Assembly: GCF_010998615.1 (NCBI RefSeq)
Contig: NZ_JAAEAH010000061.1
Span: 1-59,961, forward strand
Direction of reading: 5' to 3'
DNA length: 59,961 bases
DNA from: Myxococcus sp. CA023
Lineage (GTDB): Bacteria > Myxococcota > Myxococcia > Myxococcales > Myxococcaceae
The notes beneath the pieces are model-generated. The model was not told the origin of the DNA. It ran no database searches and saw nothing but the letters and a program-made list of their open reading frames with translations. How positions within the stretch are numbered: position 1 is the stretch's first letter; the number at the start of each line of letters is the position of its first letter. Below, piece after piece: positions 35,317 to 44,720 of the stretch. A program made the position numbers and the translations under genes.

Positions 35317-36929
35317 GGCGTCTCCTCGATGCAGCGGCTGTCGATGCGGACCCGGTAGGAGCGCAGCTCGTCGTTCCAGTACTCGCCGTCGAAACGGTAG
35401 GCCGTTTGCGTGGGCGACAGAATCTGCTCGTCCTCCGGCGCGACAATCCGCGCGCCCTTCTTCACGCGCTCATACAGCTTCAGGCCCACTTCGTACTCCA
35501 TCAGGCGCACCTGCTCGGCGGCGCGCAGCAGCGTGTCCGCTTCCTGGCGGACGGCCTCGGCCAGCCGCGCGTCATGGACGCGGACCGCCTCGGCGCGGGA
35601 CAAGTCATAGAGCTTCGTCAGGTGCGAGAAGAGCCGGTCGCCGAAGCTGCCGGCGTAGCGGCCCAGCCGCTCGCCCTCCAGCTCCAACGTCTCCAGGAAG
35701 CGCGCGGCGCGCTGGGTGCTTCCGTGGGCGTTGGCGGCGCGGCGCAGGCGCACGTCCTGGGTGAGGTCCTCGCGGTTGCGCACCGCCTCCAGCGAGTCCG
35801 CGAAGCGCCGCGTCAGCTCCTTGGCGGCGCGCTTGGCCGGCAGGTAGTGGCACAAGTCCCGGTAGATGAGCGCGCGCAGCAGGTACTTGTCCGGCAGGAA
35901 CTCGTCGCGGAAGGACGGCGCGTCCAGCGTGGTGAGGATTCCCAGCGACGCGCGCAGCTCGCCCAGCTTGTAGCGGGTCCACGCCTCCTCCAGGTAGAGG
36001 CTGGCGCGGCCCGGGTCCAGCTCGGGCAGCTTCACGCGGTCATATGCCTCCAACGCGCCCTGGAAGTCCTTGCGCTCGTAGCGCAGGCGCGCCACCGCCA
36101 GCGCCGCCTCGTTGCGGGCCTCGCGGGTGAGTTTCGCGTCCTCGGACAGCGCCAGGAAGTCGGAGATGATTTCGTCCGACGGCTCCTTCACCTGCTTCAG
36201 TCGGGTGACGAGCAGCGCGAACTTCGCGCGACTGGCCTCGGGGCTCGTCTCCGACAGCTTGGCGAAGTGGGTGTTGGCCCAGCGCTCGTTGCCCACGCGC
36301 AGGTCCACCAGTCCCTGCTGATAGTGCGCATACGCGCCCGTGTCTTCCGGGAGGAAGCCCAGGTCCAGCGCGCCGAACACCTGCGCGTCAATCATCACCT
36401 CGTCGTGCGGCCGGTCCGTCAGCGCCTTGAGCGTGTCCAGGGCGCGAGGCAGCACGTTGGGGTTTGAGCGCTCGCGGGCGATGCGGGCCAGGTACGAGGC
36501 CCCCGCGTGCGTCAGCCCCAGGTCGATGAGGCTGCGCGCGAGGAAGTACTGGCCCCAGGCGTAGTTCTCGTCCGTCTTGGGCGCGGCCTGCAGCCAGGCG
36601 TGGAGCGGCCCGGCGGCGTCGCGCGGCTTGCCGTCGAAGTAGTCCTTGAGCGCCTTGTCGAAGACGCCCGGGTCCACTTTCTGCGGCGCGGGCGGCGGGG
36701 CTTCCGCGCCCGCCGTTGGGGCGTTCGCGGCGGGCTTGCCGGCGTCGGGCGCGTCGGCCTTGGCGTCAACGGGGGCCTTTGCTCCCGCCGGAGGCGTGCC
36801 CTGGGTGGGAGCGGCCGCGGGGGCGGTGGACGTGGGCTGCGCGGCGGCCGGAGACTGCGCGTCGGCGGGCGCTGGAGACACGAGGAGCGCGGCGCTGGTG
36901 AGCGCGGCGATGAGCGAGCGGGAGGTCAT
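35313..36929 (-). CDS. Periplasmic TPR-like protein with Ala/Pro linker
   Basis: 538 aa. Signal peptide, an Ala/Pro-rich linker to about residue 85, then a helical-repeat domain (KALKDYFDGKPRDAAGPLHA; ARLRYERKDFQGALEAYDRV) and a C-terminal part ending with a strand pair DGEYWNDELRSYRVRIDSRC. The C-terminal cysteine region is distinctive. Comparable in size to GltE/AglT-type proteins. Overlaps both neighbours by ATGA, so it is translated with them. Confidence 0.78.
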   Translation of the reverse strand: MTSRSLIAALTSAALLVSPAPADAQSPAAAQPTSTAPAAAPTQGTPPAGAKAPVDAKADAPDAGKPAANAPTAGAEAPPPAPQKVDPGVFDKALKDYFDGKPRDAAGPLHAWLQAAPKTDENYAWGQYFLARSLIDLGLTHAGASYLARIARERSNPNVLPRALDTLKALTDRPHDEVMIDAQVFGALDLGFLPEDTGAYAHYQQGLVDLRVGNERWANTHFAKLSETSPEASRAKFALLVTRLKQVKEPSDEIISDFLALSEDAKLTREARNEAALAVARLRYERKDFQGALEAYDRVKLPELDPGRASLYLEEAWTRYKLGELRASLGILTTLDAPSFRDEFLPDKYLLRALIYRDLCHYLPAKRAAKELTRRFADSLEAVRNREDLTQDVRLRRAANAHGSTQRAARFLETLELEGERLGRYAGSFGDRLFSHLTKLYDLSRAEAVRVHDARLAEAVRQEADTLLRAAEQVRLMEYEVGLKLYERVKKGARIVAPEDEQILSPTQTAYRFDGEYWNDELRSYRVRIDSRCIEETP

Positions 36930-37561
36930 TCCGTGGCGCCGAAGTTGAACGCGGTTCCGAGCTGAATGAGGGGCACCTGGATGACGCGCGTGGCGCCCGT
37001 GAAGACGGTGTTGTTCGTCACGTCCAGGCGCAGCGACAGCGTCTTGCCAGTGAAGAGGCGCAGGCCGAGCCCCACGTTGACGGCGGGCCGGAAGCCGCCG
37101 TCGCGGTCGAGCTTCACCACCGTGCCGCCGCCCAGCAGGAAGGCCTCGATGTGCAGCACCGACTCATTGAGGAAGGCCATCTTCCCGTAGAGCGGGCTCC
37201 AGATGAGGTCCGAGCCCACCATCCACTGCACCTGGTCCTGGAAGGCCGCGGCGTTGGGGGACGTGTTGAAGTCGCGCTCGAGCTGGCGGCGCAGGCTCGT
37301 CTGGAGGTTGTAGCTGTACGTGCCGCGCCCGATCTGCCACGCGAAGGTGTCAGTGAAGTGGTACGTGTATCCGACGGTGCCCACCAGGCCCTTGTAATAG
37401 GCGTTGGCCGGCAGCACGCCGACGCCGAGCAGCAGCTCGTGGTGCATCCGGAATCGCCGCTCCTGGATGGCGGACACTGCGCCGGGATTCTCCAGCGCCT
37501 CGGCCTGCGCGCGGACGAGTCCGGGCGTCAGCAGCAAGAGGATGAGCAGGGCGTATCGCAC
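36926..37561 (-). CDS. Outer-membrane beta-barrel protein (OMP_myx_plus type)
   Basis: 211 aa. GTG 37561 begins the signal peptide RYALLILLLLTPGLVRAQA. The mature part opens AIQERRFRMHHELLLGVGVL and continues with alternating amphipathic strands (GTVGYTYHFTDTFAWQIGRG; LSLRLDVTNNTVF). This is the pattern of the myxobacterial outer-membrane barrel family found in Glt and Nfs gene sets (GltA/B/H, NfsA/B). It is probably the outer-membrane anchor of the complex encoded by this operon. Confidence 0.82.
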   Translation of the reverse strand: MRYALLILLLLTPGLVRAQAEALENPGAVSAIQERRFRMHHELLLGVGVLPANAYYKGLVGTVGYTYHFTDTFAWQIGRGTYSYNLQTSLRRQLERDFNTSPNAAAFQDQVQWMVGSDLIWSPLYGKMAFLNESVLHIEAFLLGGGTVVKLDRDGGFRPAVNVGLGLRLFTGKTLSLRLDVTNNTVFTGATRVIQVPLIQLGTAFNFGATE

Positions 37562-37613
37562 GGTGGGGGCTTCCTGGGGGAGGACGGGAACGGACGCGCG
37601 GACTGAGGACACG

Positions 37614-39884
37614 TCAGTAGCCGACCGAGTTGAAGAGGAACGGATAGGTGATGATGACGACGCCACCCTTGGGGGAAGGGAACGTCCACGACTTCAGCTT
37701 GGAGAGGATGCAGGACTCGACGGAGGCATTGCGCAGCGTGGAGGACTTCGTCTTGGCGGCCACCACGCGGCCGTTCGCGCCGATGGTCCACTCCAGCACC
37801 ACCTTGCCCGCAAGACCTGGGTCCTTGAGCAGCGCGCGCTCATAGCAGCCGTGCACCTCGTGCAGGTTGCTGTTGATGACGCGCGCGACCGCCTCACGGT
37901 CCACCGTGCCCTGCGTGGAGGCGATGCTGCGGGCCGTGGCGCGGGTGACGGTGCCACCCACCTTGCCCTTGCCCACGCCGCCCGCGCCCAGCGCGCCGAT
38001 GCCGCCGCCGCCCTTGCCGCGCAGCAGTTCCGCGCCCAGCGTGGCGCCGCCGCCCTTGCCGCCGCCGCCCAACCCGAAGGTGCCCAGGCCCGCGTTGGCG
38101 ATGGGGGCCTTCCCGATGAGGCCGGACAGCTTGTAGTTGGAGTTCTTCGCGTTCTTGCTGCCGGGGCCACTGCCGAGCTTGTCCACGGCGGCGAGCAAAT
38201 CGTTGGTGGCGGGGCCCGCGGCGGACAGCTTGGCCAGCGCCTTGAGCGCCTTGTTCTGCGGCGGCGTGGCGGCGGCCACCGCTTGCTCGGGCTGCTTCGG
38301 CGGCGGTGGCGTCTTCTCCGCCGGCTTGGGCGGGGCCTTCTCCGCCACCTTCTCCTTGGTGGGCTTCTTCACCTTCTCCTGGAGGGCCTCCAGCTTCTTC
38401 TTCGCCTCCTCCTTCTTCTTCGGCTCGGGCGCGATGAGGCGCAGCGCCACGGGCGGAAGGCTCTTGTGCTGGAAGTCCGCGACCTCCGGCTGGTCCGGCT
38501 TCATGACCAGGAACGCGGCCATGGCGGAGGCGAAGAGGCCCAGGCACGTCAGCGTCAGCCAGGGCAGGCCCTTGAGCGGGTTGACGAAGACGCGCGCGGG
38601 CTTGGGCGCGGCGTAGGCCACCAGGGACATCTGTCCCTGCGTCAGGCGCGCGGCGGTGCCCTCGCGCAGCGTGAGGAAGCGGCGGCTGCCGTCGGACTCC
38701 AGGGCCGCGCCGGTGACGGGGGTGAAGCGGCCGTCACCGCCGCTTTTCTCTACGTCGGTGCCCGGCGGCACGAAGAGGCGGAAGGCGTTGTTGAGCGGCT
38801 CGGCCAGCGTGAAGGGCGCGCCTTCCGGCAGCGTGAAGCCCCACAGGGGCATGGCCCCCTCGAGGTCCAGCGAGGCCTGCACCGGCTTCTTCTTGTCCGG
38901 CGCGAAGCGGCGCGCGTCGCGGCGGATGGCGCCCCAGTACAGCTCCAGGTAGAGCTGCGCCGTGCCCTTGCCGGCCGCGATGCGCGGCGCATGCGTGGGC
39001 CGCGCCAGCGTGCGTTGCTCCTGCAGCAGCGGCCCCGTGGACTCCGGGAGCGGGTCGAGGGCGAGGTCCGCCATCAGCTCGTCCGCGAACTGCATGCCCG
39101 GGTTGGCCGCGGGGGCCGGCTCCGGCGCGGCCCGGCGGCGGACCGAGGGGACGGTGTTCGCCGGTACGCCCGCGGGAGCCTGCTGCGCTCCAGGCACGGG
39201 GATGGCGGCGGGCTGCGCTTGCGGAAGCTCATGCGCGTGGCCGCCAGCGGCGTGGACGGCGGCCTGCTGCGCCACGGGCGGAACCACGGCCACCGCGGGC
39301 ACGGGCTGCGCGGGAGTGGGGTAGGCCAGCTGCGTCGCCACGTGGACGGGAGGAACCGCGGCCACCTGCTGTGGCACGCGCGCGGCGGGCATGGTGGCGG
39401 TGGACACGGGCGGGACCGCCGTGGCCGGACGGAGCTGCCGCGCGGGCGCGGCGGAGGGAGGCGGGGCCGCGGGCGCGGCGACCTGCGGTGGCGCCGCGAA
39501 CGGCGTGGGCGCCTGGGCCGCGCCGAGCAGCGCGGCGACCTCGGGCGGCGGCTGCGGCTTGGCCTCCTGCGGCTTCTGCGACAGCACGCGCGTCTTCAGG
39601 ATGAAGGGGCCACAGAGGACCTCGTCCACCGGCCGGATTTCACAGGCGGAGACGCGGTGGCCATTGACGAAGAGCCCCGTGCTGGAGCCCGCGTCCTGCA
39701 CCGCCGCGCGGCCGTTCTGGAAGTAGAGCAGTGCGTGCCGCGGCTCCACGGACGGGTCATCCAGGCGCAGGTCGGAGGATGGATCCGAGCCGAGCGCATA
39801 GGTGCCCGGGACGAACACCTCGGTGCCCACGAGGAGACCGTCGCGGAGGATGACGACTTGCAGGACGCTGGGCTGGCCGCTCAA
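37614..39884 (-). CDS. FHA-TM-AgmX/PglI C-terminal domain protein (GltG/NfsG-like)
   Basis: About 756 aa. N-terminal FHA domain (about residues 8-95: VFVPGTYALGSDPSSDLRLD, RHALLYF, DAGSSTGLFVNG). A long Pro/Ala linker follows, then one membrane helix (about 437-461, LTLTCLGLFASAMAAFLV), a Lys/Pro-rich TonB-like periplasmic stretch, a Gly-rich hinge, and a C-terminal AgmX/PglI domain (about 655-750, INSNLHEVHGCYERALLKDP ... WTIGANGRV). The FHA side is cytoplasmic and can read phosphothreonine; the other end can reach the outer membrane like TonB. TTG 39884 has GGAG 8 nt upstream; TTG 39902 is also possible. Confidence 0.85.
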   Translation of the reverse strand: MSGQPSVLQVVILRDGLLVGTEVFVPGTYALGSDPSSDLRLDDPSVEPRHALLYFQNGRAAVQDAGSSTGLFVNGHRVSACEIRPVDEVLCGPFILKTRVLSQKPQEAKPQPPPEVAALLGAAQAPTPFAAPPQVAAPAAPPPSAAPARQLRPATAVPPVSTATMPAARVPQQVAAVPPVHVATQLAYPTPAQPVPAVAVVPPVAQQAAVHAAGGHAHELPQAQPAAIPVPGAQQAPAGVPANTVPSVRRRAAPEPAPAANPGMQFADELMADLALDPLPESTGPLLQEQRTLARPTHAPRIAAGKGTAQLYLELYWGAIRRDARRFAPDKKKPVQASLDLEGAMPLWGFTLPEGAPFTLAEPLNNAFRLFVPPGTDVEKSGGDGRFTPVTGAALESDGSRRFLTLREGTAARLTQGQMSLVAYAAPKPARVFVNPLKGLPWLTLTCLGLFASAMAAFLVMKPDQPEVADFQHKSLPPVALRLIAPEPKKKEEAKKKLEALQEKVKKPTKEKVAEKAPPKPAEKTPPPPKQPEQAVAAATPPQNKALKALAKLSAAGPATNDLLAAVDKLGSGPGSKNAKNSNYKLSGLIGKAPIANAGLGTFGLGGGGKGGGATLGAELLRGKGGGGIGALGAGGVGKGKVGGTVTRATARSIASTQGTVDREAVARVINSNLHEVHGCYERALLKDPGLAGKVVLEWTIGANGRVVAAKTKSSTLRNASVESCILSKLKSWTFPSPKGGVVIITYPFLFNSVGY

Positions 39885-39923
39885 CGGTGACGCTCCATTC
39901 AAGGGCTGGGGGGCGGTGCTGCC

Positions 39924-40325
39924 CTAGTGGTCGTACACCGTGGAGAGCGTTTCGGAGCGGAAGCTCTCGCGCTCGCGGATCATCGACCGCGTCTTCAGTT
40001 CCTTGCGGTCATAGAGGTACACGGCTCCGGACTTGTTCGTCTGTCCCTGGATGAGCCGGTCATCGAAGTCGATGCGCGCCGGGCCTCGCTGCGGCAGCGC
40101 GTTGGAGGAGGCCGTGGCCGCGTCGCCCGTCACGGGGTCTACTACGGCCGAGCCCTTGGTCTCGATCTTCGGCGGCGTCTTGGAGGCCGCCTTCTTGGTG
40201 GCCTTGGACTTCGCCTGGCGCGAGGTACGGCCGCGGTTCTGGGCCCAGGCTTCGGCCGGAGCCACCAGCGTGCCGACGCCGAGGAGCTGGGCGACAGCCA
40301 TGCAGAGGAGGAAGCGTCGCATCAT
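39924..40325 (-). CDS. Small exported protein, first gene of Glt/Nfs-like operon
   Basis: 133 aa. Signal peptide (MMRRFLLCMAVAQLLGVGTL ... AQN), then a Lys/Ser-rich stretch and a conserved-looking tail (RIDFDDRLIQGQTNKSGAVY, then ERESFRSETLSTV). No family is recognised; small proteins of this kind occur in Glt and Nfs clusters (for example GltF). The start lies where transcription should begin (see the promoter at 40332), so the mRNA may be leaderless. Upstream codons to 40442 are not used. Confidence 0.7.
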   Translation of the reverse strand: MMRRFLLCMAVAQLLGVGTLVAPAEAWAQNRGRTSRQAKSKATKKAASKTPPKIETKGSAVVDPVTGDAATASSNALPQRGPARIDFDDRLIQGQTNKSGAVYLYDRKELKTRSMIRERESFRSETLSTVYDH

Positions 40326-40331
40326 CAACAG

Positions 40332-40360
40332 GTTAAGCGATGCGTGTACCGAGCTGTCAA
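40332..40360 (-). promoter_or_regulatory. Sigma70-type promoter for the Glt/Nfs-like operon
   Basis: On the minus strand a perfect -35 TTGACA (40360-40355) is followed after 17 bp by CTTAAC (40337-40332) as a weak -10. Only 6 bp separate this from the ATG at 40325, so transcription would start at or next to the start codon. Confidence 0.5.
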
Positions 40361-40589
40361 CGCACACTCCGGCGCGCGCATGTGACGCTGTGCGCGCCCA
40401 GGTGTAGAGGGCACTCCACCCCATGTGGGGCGCGTCCACCACGGTGAGGCGGGATGTTGCCGGGACGCTGGAAAGATGGCGTGCGGTGCTGCGTTTCGAG
40501 CTGGCCGGGCTGATGGGTCACCGAGACATGAATTCATCCCCGCGCCGCGGGGGATGGGGGATGCTCCCGCGCGGATGCTACGGGCGCGG

Positions 40590-42887
40590 ATGAGCAGGAA
40601 TCGCAGGCGTGCGGTGCTGGCGGTGCTGAGCGTGTCGATGGTCGCCACGGGCGTGGTGATGCATCGGCTCCGTGAAACAGCCGCACCCACTCCGGTATCC
40701 GCCGCGGCGCGCCCTGTGTTGTCGTCCGTGGGGCCTCGGCTCACGAGCAATGAGACATCCCAGCCGCTCTCCATCCAGGGGGAACGGCTGGTGCCTGGGC
40801 TGGCGCTGTCGCTGGGCCCTCCGCTGTCGCTGCGCCTGCCGTTGACGGTGGTGGATGCCACGCACGCCTATGCACGGCTGCCCGCGGGGCTCCGTCTGCC
40901 AGAGGATGCGCCGCAAGCGGTGGTGGAGGCGCGGCTCGTCGGGGCGGATGGCGCCGAGTCGGAGGGCTCGGCGCGGCTCACGGTGGTGAACGACGCGGCC
41001 TTCACCGACCTGATGGCGATGGTGCCCGCGCCGGATGGGCGCACGCTCTTCATCACGTCGCCCCCCACCGACACGGTGTTCGCGCTGGAGGTCGACACCG
41101 GGCGCGTGTCGCGGCTGGCCACGGGAGACGGTCCCTCCGCACTGGCGGCCTGGACGGATTCGGACGGCCGGCCCTGGCTGGGCGTGGCGCACCGGTATCA
41201 GCCGGAGCTGTGGCTGTATGCGCTGGACTCGCTGGACGCCGCGCCTCGGGTGCTGCCCGCGCCACTGGGGGCGGAAGGGCTGACCGTGGATGGCCGAGCC
41301 GGCGTGGCCTTCGTGGCCGAGCGTGTGCGGGACCAGGTGCAGGCGCTGTCGCTGGCGGACGGGCGCGTGCGCTGGTCGGCGCCGGTGGACCCCAACCCCC
41401 GGGCGCTGGCGCGATGGAAGGACCTGCTGGCGGTGGGCAGTCTCCAGACAGGGCAACTGGAGCTGCTGCGGCAGGAGGATGGGACGCTCGTCTCCACGGT
41501 GGCGCCGGGGCCGGGTGTGTCCATCGTCGGAGGCAACACCGAGCGCTTCCGCGAGCAGGTGATGGGCGGCAAGGCGCCGCGCTTCCTGGTGGCGAGCGAG
41601 CGGCTGGGGCACGTCTTCATGTCGAGCCTGGGGCCGAACGTGGGGCCCAATCCCCAGCGCATGGAGGTGAGCGCGAACAGCGGTGTGTCGGTGGTGGAGC
41701 CCTCGCGGGGCCGCTACGTGCGGCACCGGGGCTTCGGCGCGGGCGGCACGGAAGGGCTGGTGCTGGACGACGGCGCGGGACTCCTCTACGCGGCGGACGT
41801 GGGGCTGGGGCTCGTGCGGGTGTTGGATGCGCGAGCGCTGGTGTCGGGGGACGTGCCCGCCCGGCGCGCGGTGCTCCAGGAGGTGGCGGTGGCGCCGCCC
41901 GACGGTACGCCGCGCATCCGGCCGCCAGAGGACTTCGGGGTCCGGGGCAGGGCGGGCGAGGAGCTCCATTCGGGCCCCAGCGCGCTGGCGCTGTCACCCG
42001 ACGCGCGCACGCTGTATGTGCTCAACCGGTTCACCCGGACGGTGGCGGTGGTGGACGTGCGCGAGGCGAAGGCGGGCAAGGCGCGGGTGGTGCGTCAGCT
42101 TCCAGTGGAGACGTCTCGCGCGCAGGCCAAACGCCGGCTGGGGCAGGTCCTCTACTACGCGGACCTGGGACGCACGGGCATCACCTGTGACGGCTGCCAC
42201 ATCGAGGGCCACACGGGGGGCATCTTCTACGAGAAGACGCAGCCCAACCGCATCTACCGCTCCACGACGCTGCGAGGCAGCCGCGACACGCCGCCTTACT
42301 TCACGCCCGCCAGCCACATCAGCCTCGTGGACACGGTGCGCTTCGTGGGCGCGCGCAACCGCTTCCGCAACCCGGACCCGTCGCCGTCGGAGGTGGAGGC
42401 GCTGGCCCTCTTCAACGCGCTCATCGTCACGCCGCCCAACCCCCATCGCGGCGAGGACGGCGCACCGTTGGAGACGGTGGCGTTGCCAGACGGGAGGGAG
42501 GGGCGTCCGGCGCGAGGGCGCGCGCTGTTCGAGGGCAAGGGCGCTTGTGCGACGTGTCACCCGGCGCCCCTCTATACGTTGGACCAGGACCTGGCCACGC
42601 GGGGCCGGTACCTCGAGGTGGGCACGCCGGTGGCGCTGCCGCTGAGGCTGGAGCAACAGGACCTGGTGCCCGGCGCGGCGACGCCTTCCCTGGTGGGGGC
42701 GTGGGATGTGTGGCCCCTGCTGACGAGCGCCACCGCGGGCTATGGGGTGAAGGACAACCGGCTCGTGGTGGAGACGCGCTTCGCGCTGCGCGCGCTGCTA
42801 GAGACGTCCGGGCCCCAGCACGGCCACGCCAGCGCGCTGACGTCGGAGGAGCGCGATGACCTGCTGGCGTTCCTGCTCACGCTGTAG
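40590..42887 (+). CDS. Exported di-heme cytochrome c with beta-propeller domain
   Basis: 765 aa. The N-terminal basic stretch MSRNRRRAVLAVLSVSMV is a signal sequence or anchor. Residues about 130-500 are repeated WD/YVTN-like blades (PAPDGRTLFITSPPTDTVFA; LSPDARTLYVLNRFTRTVAV). The C-terminal part has two heme c sites, CDGCH (about 533) and CATCH (about 653), in a di-heme peroxidase/MauG-like layout (LGQVLYYADLGRTGITCDGC; RGRALFEGKGACATCH). It probably carries electrons in the periplasm or at the cell surface. ATG 40590 is chosen from several in-frame starts. Confidence 0.82.
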   Translation: MSRNRRRAVLAVLSVSMVATGVVMHRLRETAAPTPVSAAARPVLSSVGPRLTSNETSQPLSIQGERLVPGLALSLGPPLSLRLPLTVVDATHAYARLPAGLRLPEDAPQAVVEARLVGADGAESEGSARLTVVNDAAFTDLMAMVPAPDGRTLFITSPPTDTVFALEVDTGRVSRLATGDGPSALAAWTDSDGRPWLGVAHRYQPELWLYALDSLDAAPRVLPAPLGAEGLTVDGRAGVAFVAERVRDQVQALSLADGRVRWSAPVDPNPRALARWKDLLAVGSLQTGQLELLRQEDGTLVSTVAPGPGVSIVGGNTERFREQVMGGKAPRFLVASERLGHVFMSSLGPNVGPNPQRMEVSANSGVSVVEPSRGRYVRHRGFGAGGTEGLVLDDGAGLLYAADVGLGLVRVLDARALVSGDVPARRAVLQEVAVAPPDGTPRIRPPEDFGVRGRAGEELHSGPSALALSPDARTLYVLNRFTRTVAVVDVREAKAGKARVVRQLPVETSRAQAKRRLGQVLYYADLGRTGITCDGCHIEGHTGGIFYEKTQPNRIYRSTTLRGSRDTPPYFTPASHISLVDTVRFVGARNRFRNPDPSPSEVEALALFNALIVTPPNPHRGEDGAPLETVALPDGREGRPARGRALFEGKGACATCHPAPLYTLDQDLATRGRYLEVGTPVALPLRLEQQDLVPGAATPSLVGAWDVWPLLTSATAGYGVKDNRLVVETRFALRALLETSGPQHGHASALTSEERDDLLAFLLTL

Positions 42888-43034
42888 GCCGTCACCTGGC
42901 TGCCAATACCCGGAGGACACTGGGAGTCACTGCGCTTCCGGGGGCTCCGCGCCCGTTCCACGGGGGGCCGAATTGTCGGTCCGTGCTGTGCCACTTGCGC
43001 GGTGCTTACAGGCTTCGTGTCACCATCGCTTGCG

Positions 43035-43061
43035 TTGTCACCGGGGCCTAAGGTGTAGAAT
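43035..43061 (+). promoter_or_regulatory. Promoter for a leaderless VWA-like lipoprotein mRNA
   Basis: TTGTCA (43035-43040) and TAGAAT (43056-43061, five of six matches to TATAAT) are 15 bp apart. The -10 box ends 7 bp before the ATG at 43069, and no Shine-Dalgarno precedes that ATG, so the transcript is likely leaderless. Confidence 0.5.
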
Positions 43062-43068
43062 CGGACTG

Positions 43069-44658
43069 ATGCGCGCCCTCTCGCGGTCCGTCTGGCTCAT
43101 TCCCGTGCTGTTGCTGTCGTGTTCCGACGCGGGCCTCTACGCGCTCAATGGCCGTGGCCCTGGCGGGAAGGACCGCGCCAGCTTCGCCGGCACCGTCTGT
43201 GTGCCGCTCGCGGGCGGCGAGGCCTTTCCCACGAAGGTGATTTTCGCGCTCCAGGGCGGCGAAGGCGTCGAGCGCGAGGTGGTGGGTTACGCCACCGATG
43301 CGCTGTCCACGCTCTCCAGCCGCTTCTCCGGTCCCTTCGTCCAGTTCGGCCTCGTCGCGTACCACACGGTGGCGACGGGCCTGCTGGGCAGCTTCTCGGA
43401 TGCGTCCGACTTCCAGGCCGCGCTGCCGCGCTACGCCACCTACCAGGAGTCCGGCCCCGTGAGCGTCCGCGCCGCCCTACGGCTGGCCAAGACGCTGCTG
43501 TCGGGCGACATGCAGACGTCCTGCCGCGGCGAGGTCGCCCGCACGCGCTACGTCATCGTCGTCGTGGTGCGCAGCCAGGACACCAGCTGCGCCAACCCGG
43601 CCTTCAACGTGGGGCTCGACTCGCGTTGCAGCGCGCTGGGCAACACGTCGGCGTGCAGTCAGTGTGAGCTCACCGCCGTCACCGGCGAAATCAAGGCGCT
43701 GGCCTCGCAGTTCAGCGCGGGCGAAGTGGTGGTGCAGCCCATCTACGTGCGCGGCGAGACGCCAGACCCCATCACCCGCCAGCACGTGGCCGCCATCGCC
43801 AACGCCGGCGGCACCGAGCCGCTGGAGACGGACGCGGCGGGCCTGTCGGGTACCCTCACCAACATCCAGTACGCCGCGCGGACCAACACCCTCAAGCTCA
43901 AGCGCTTCTTCGCCTACAACCGCAACGTGGTGGTGCGCGCCGGGCAGGTGCTCGCCGACAGCGACGGGGACGGCCTTCCCGACGAGGATGAGGAGTTGAT
44001 GGGCACCGACCCCCTGCGCCAGGACACGGACCAGGACGGGTTGATGGACGGCGTCGAGGTCCGCATGGGCCTGGACCCGCTCCAGCCGGACGTCATCAAC
44101 GGCTGCAACGTGTCCCTGGACGAGGACGGCGACCGGCTCAACACCTGCGAGGAGCGCGTGCTGGGCACCAACGCCTGCATCGGTGACACGGATGGGGACG
44201 CACTTCCGGACCTGGTGGAGGCGCTGGTGATGACGAACCCGCTCATCCCCGAGGACCTGCTCGACACGGACCGCGACGGCATCACCAACGTGTCGGAGGT
44301 GGAGGCGCACGGAGACCCGCTCAGCGCCGACCTCGACTTCCACCGCGAGCGCGGCTACGGCTACGAGATGGTGGAGACCACGCCCACCGCGGACGGCCGC
44401 AGCTGCTACCAGGTCCGCGTGGAGAACGTCACCGTCGTCCCCACCCGCGAGCGGCCACACCCCTTCATCCCGGGCGAAGTCATCAAGGCGGGCACCAACG
44501 AGGTGTACCTCTACCTCCAGGCTGGCCGGGACAATGATCCACGGGGCGCGGGCATCGGCTCGCTCCTCATCCAGGAAATCCAATACAGCGAAGAGGGGGG
44601 CCGCCTGCCGGCGGGCATCATCCCCCTGGAGCCCGACACCTTCATCCCGGGGACCTGA
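43069..44658 (+). CDS. VWA-like / TSP type-3 lipoprotein with degenerate MIDAS
   Basis: 529 aa. Lipobox VLLLSC. A VWA-like region follows (about residues 25-270), but where the two downstream paralogues have the metal site DESGS or DASQS this one reads FALQGGEG, so the MIDAS Asp and Ser are lost. Then come Asp-rich calcium-binding repeats ([40 protein letters not shown]) and the shared C-terminal block [11 protein letters not shown] ... CYQVRVENV. Surface lipoprotein; the loss of the metal site suggests a structural role. Confidence 0.8.
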   Translation: MRALSRSVWLIPVLLLSCSDAGLYALNGRGPGGKDRASFAGTVCVPLAGGEAFPTKVIFALQGGEGVEREVVGYATDALSTLSSRFSGPFVQFGLVAYHTVATGLLGSFSDASDFQAALPRYATYQESGPVSVRAALRLAKTLLSGDMQTSCRGEVARTRYVIVVVVRSQDTSCANPAFNVGLDSRCSALGNTSACSQCELTAVTGEIKALASQFSAGEVVVQPIYVRGETPDPITRQHVAAIANAGGTEPLETDAAGLSGTLTNIQYAARTNTLKLKRFFAYNRNVVVRAGQVLADSDGDGLPDEDEELMGTDPLRQDTDQDGLMDGVEVRMGLDPLQPDVINGCNVSLDEDGDRLNTCEERVLGTNACIGDTDGDALPDLVEALVMTNPLIPEDLLDTDRDGITNVSEVEAHGDPLSADLDFHRERGYGYEMVETTPTADGRSCYQVRVENVTVVPTRERPHPFIPGEVIKAGTNEVYLYLQAGRDNDPRGAGIGSLLIQEIQYSEEGGRLPAGIIPLEPDTFIPGT

Positions 44659-44696
44659 AGCCCTCCTGGGATGTGGGGTCTACCCCTCGCCCTCAC

Positions 44697-44720
44697 TGGG
44701 GAGTGCCCCCCACACTTTTT
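44697..44720 (+). terminator. Possible Rho-independent terminator
   Basis: TGGGG (44697-44701) can pair with CCCCA (44708-44712), followed by CAC and five T residues at 44716-44720. The stem is short, but a T-run at this place, 38 bp after a stop codon, is rare in this GC-rich DNA. Confidence 0.4.

Noticed and set aside
29005..40325. Direct assignment as the known glt or nfs operon
   Set aside because: Domains agree but gene order and the extra coiled-coil lipoprotein differ, so individual glt/nfs symbols would be over-interpretation.
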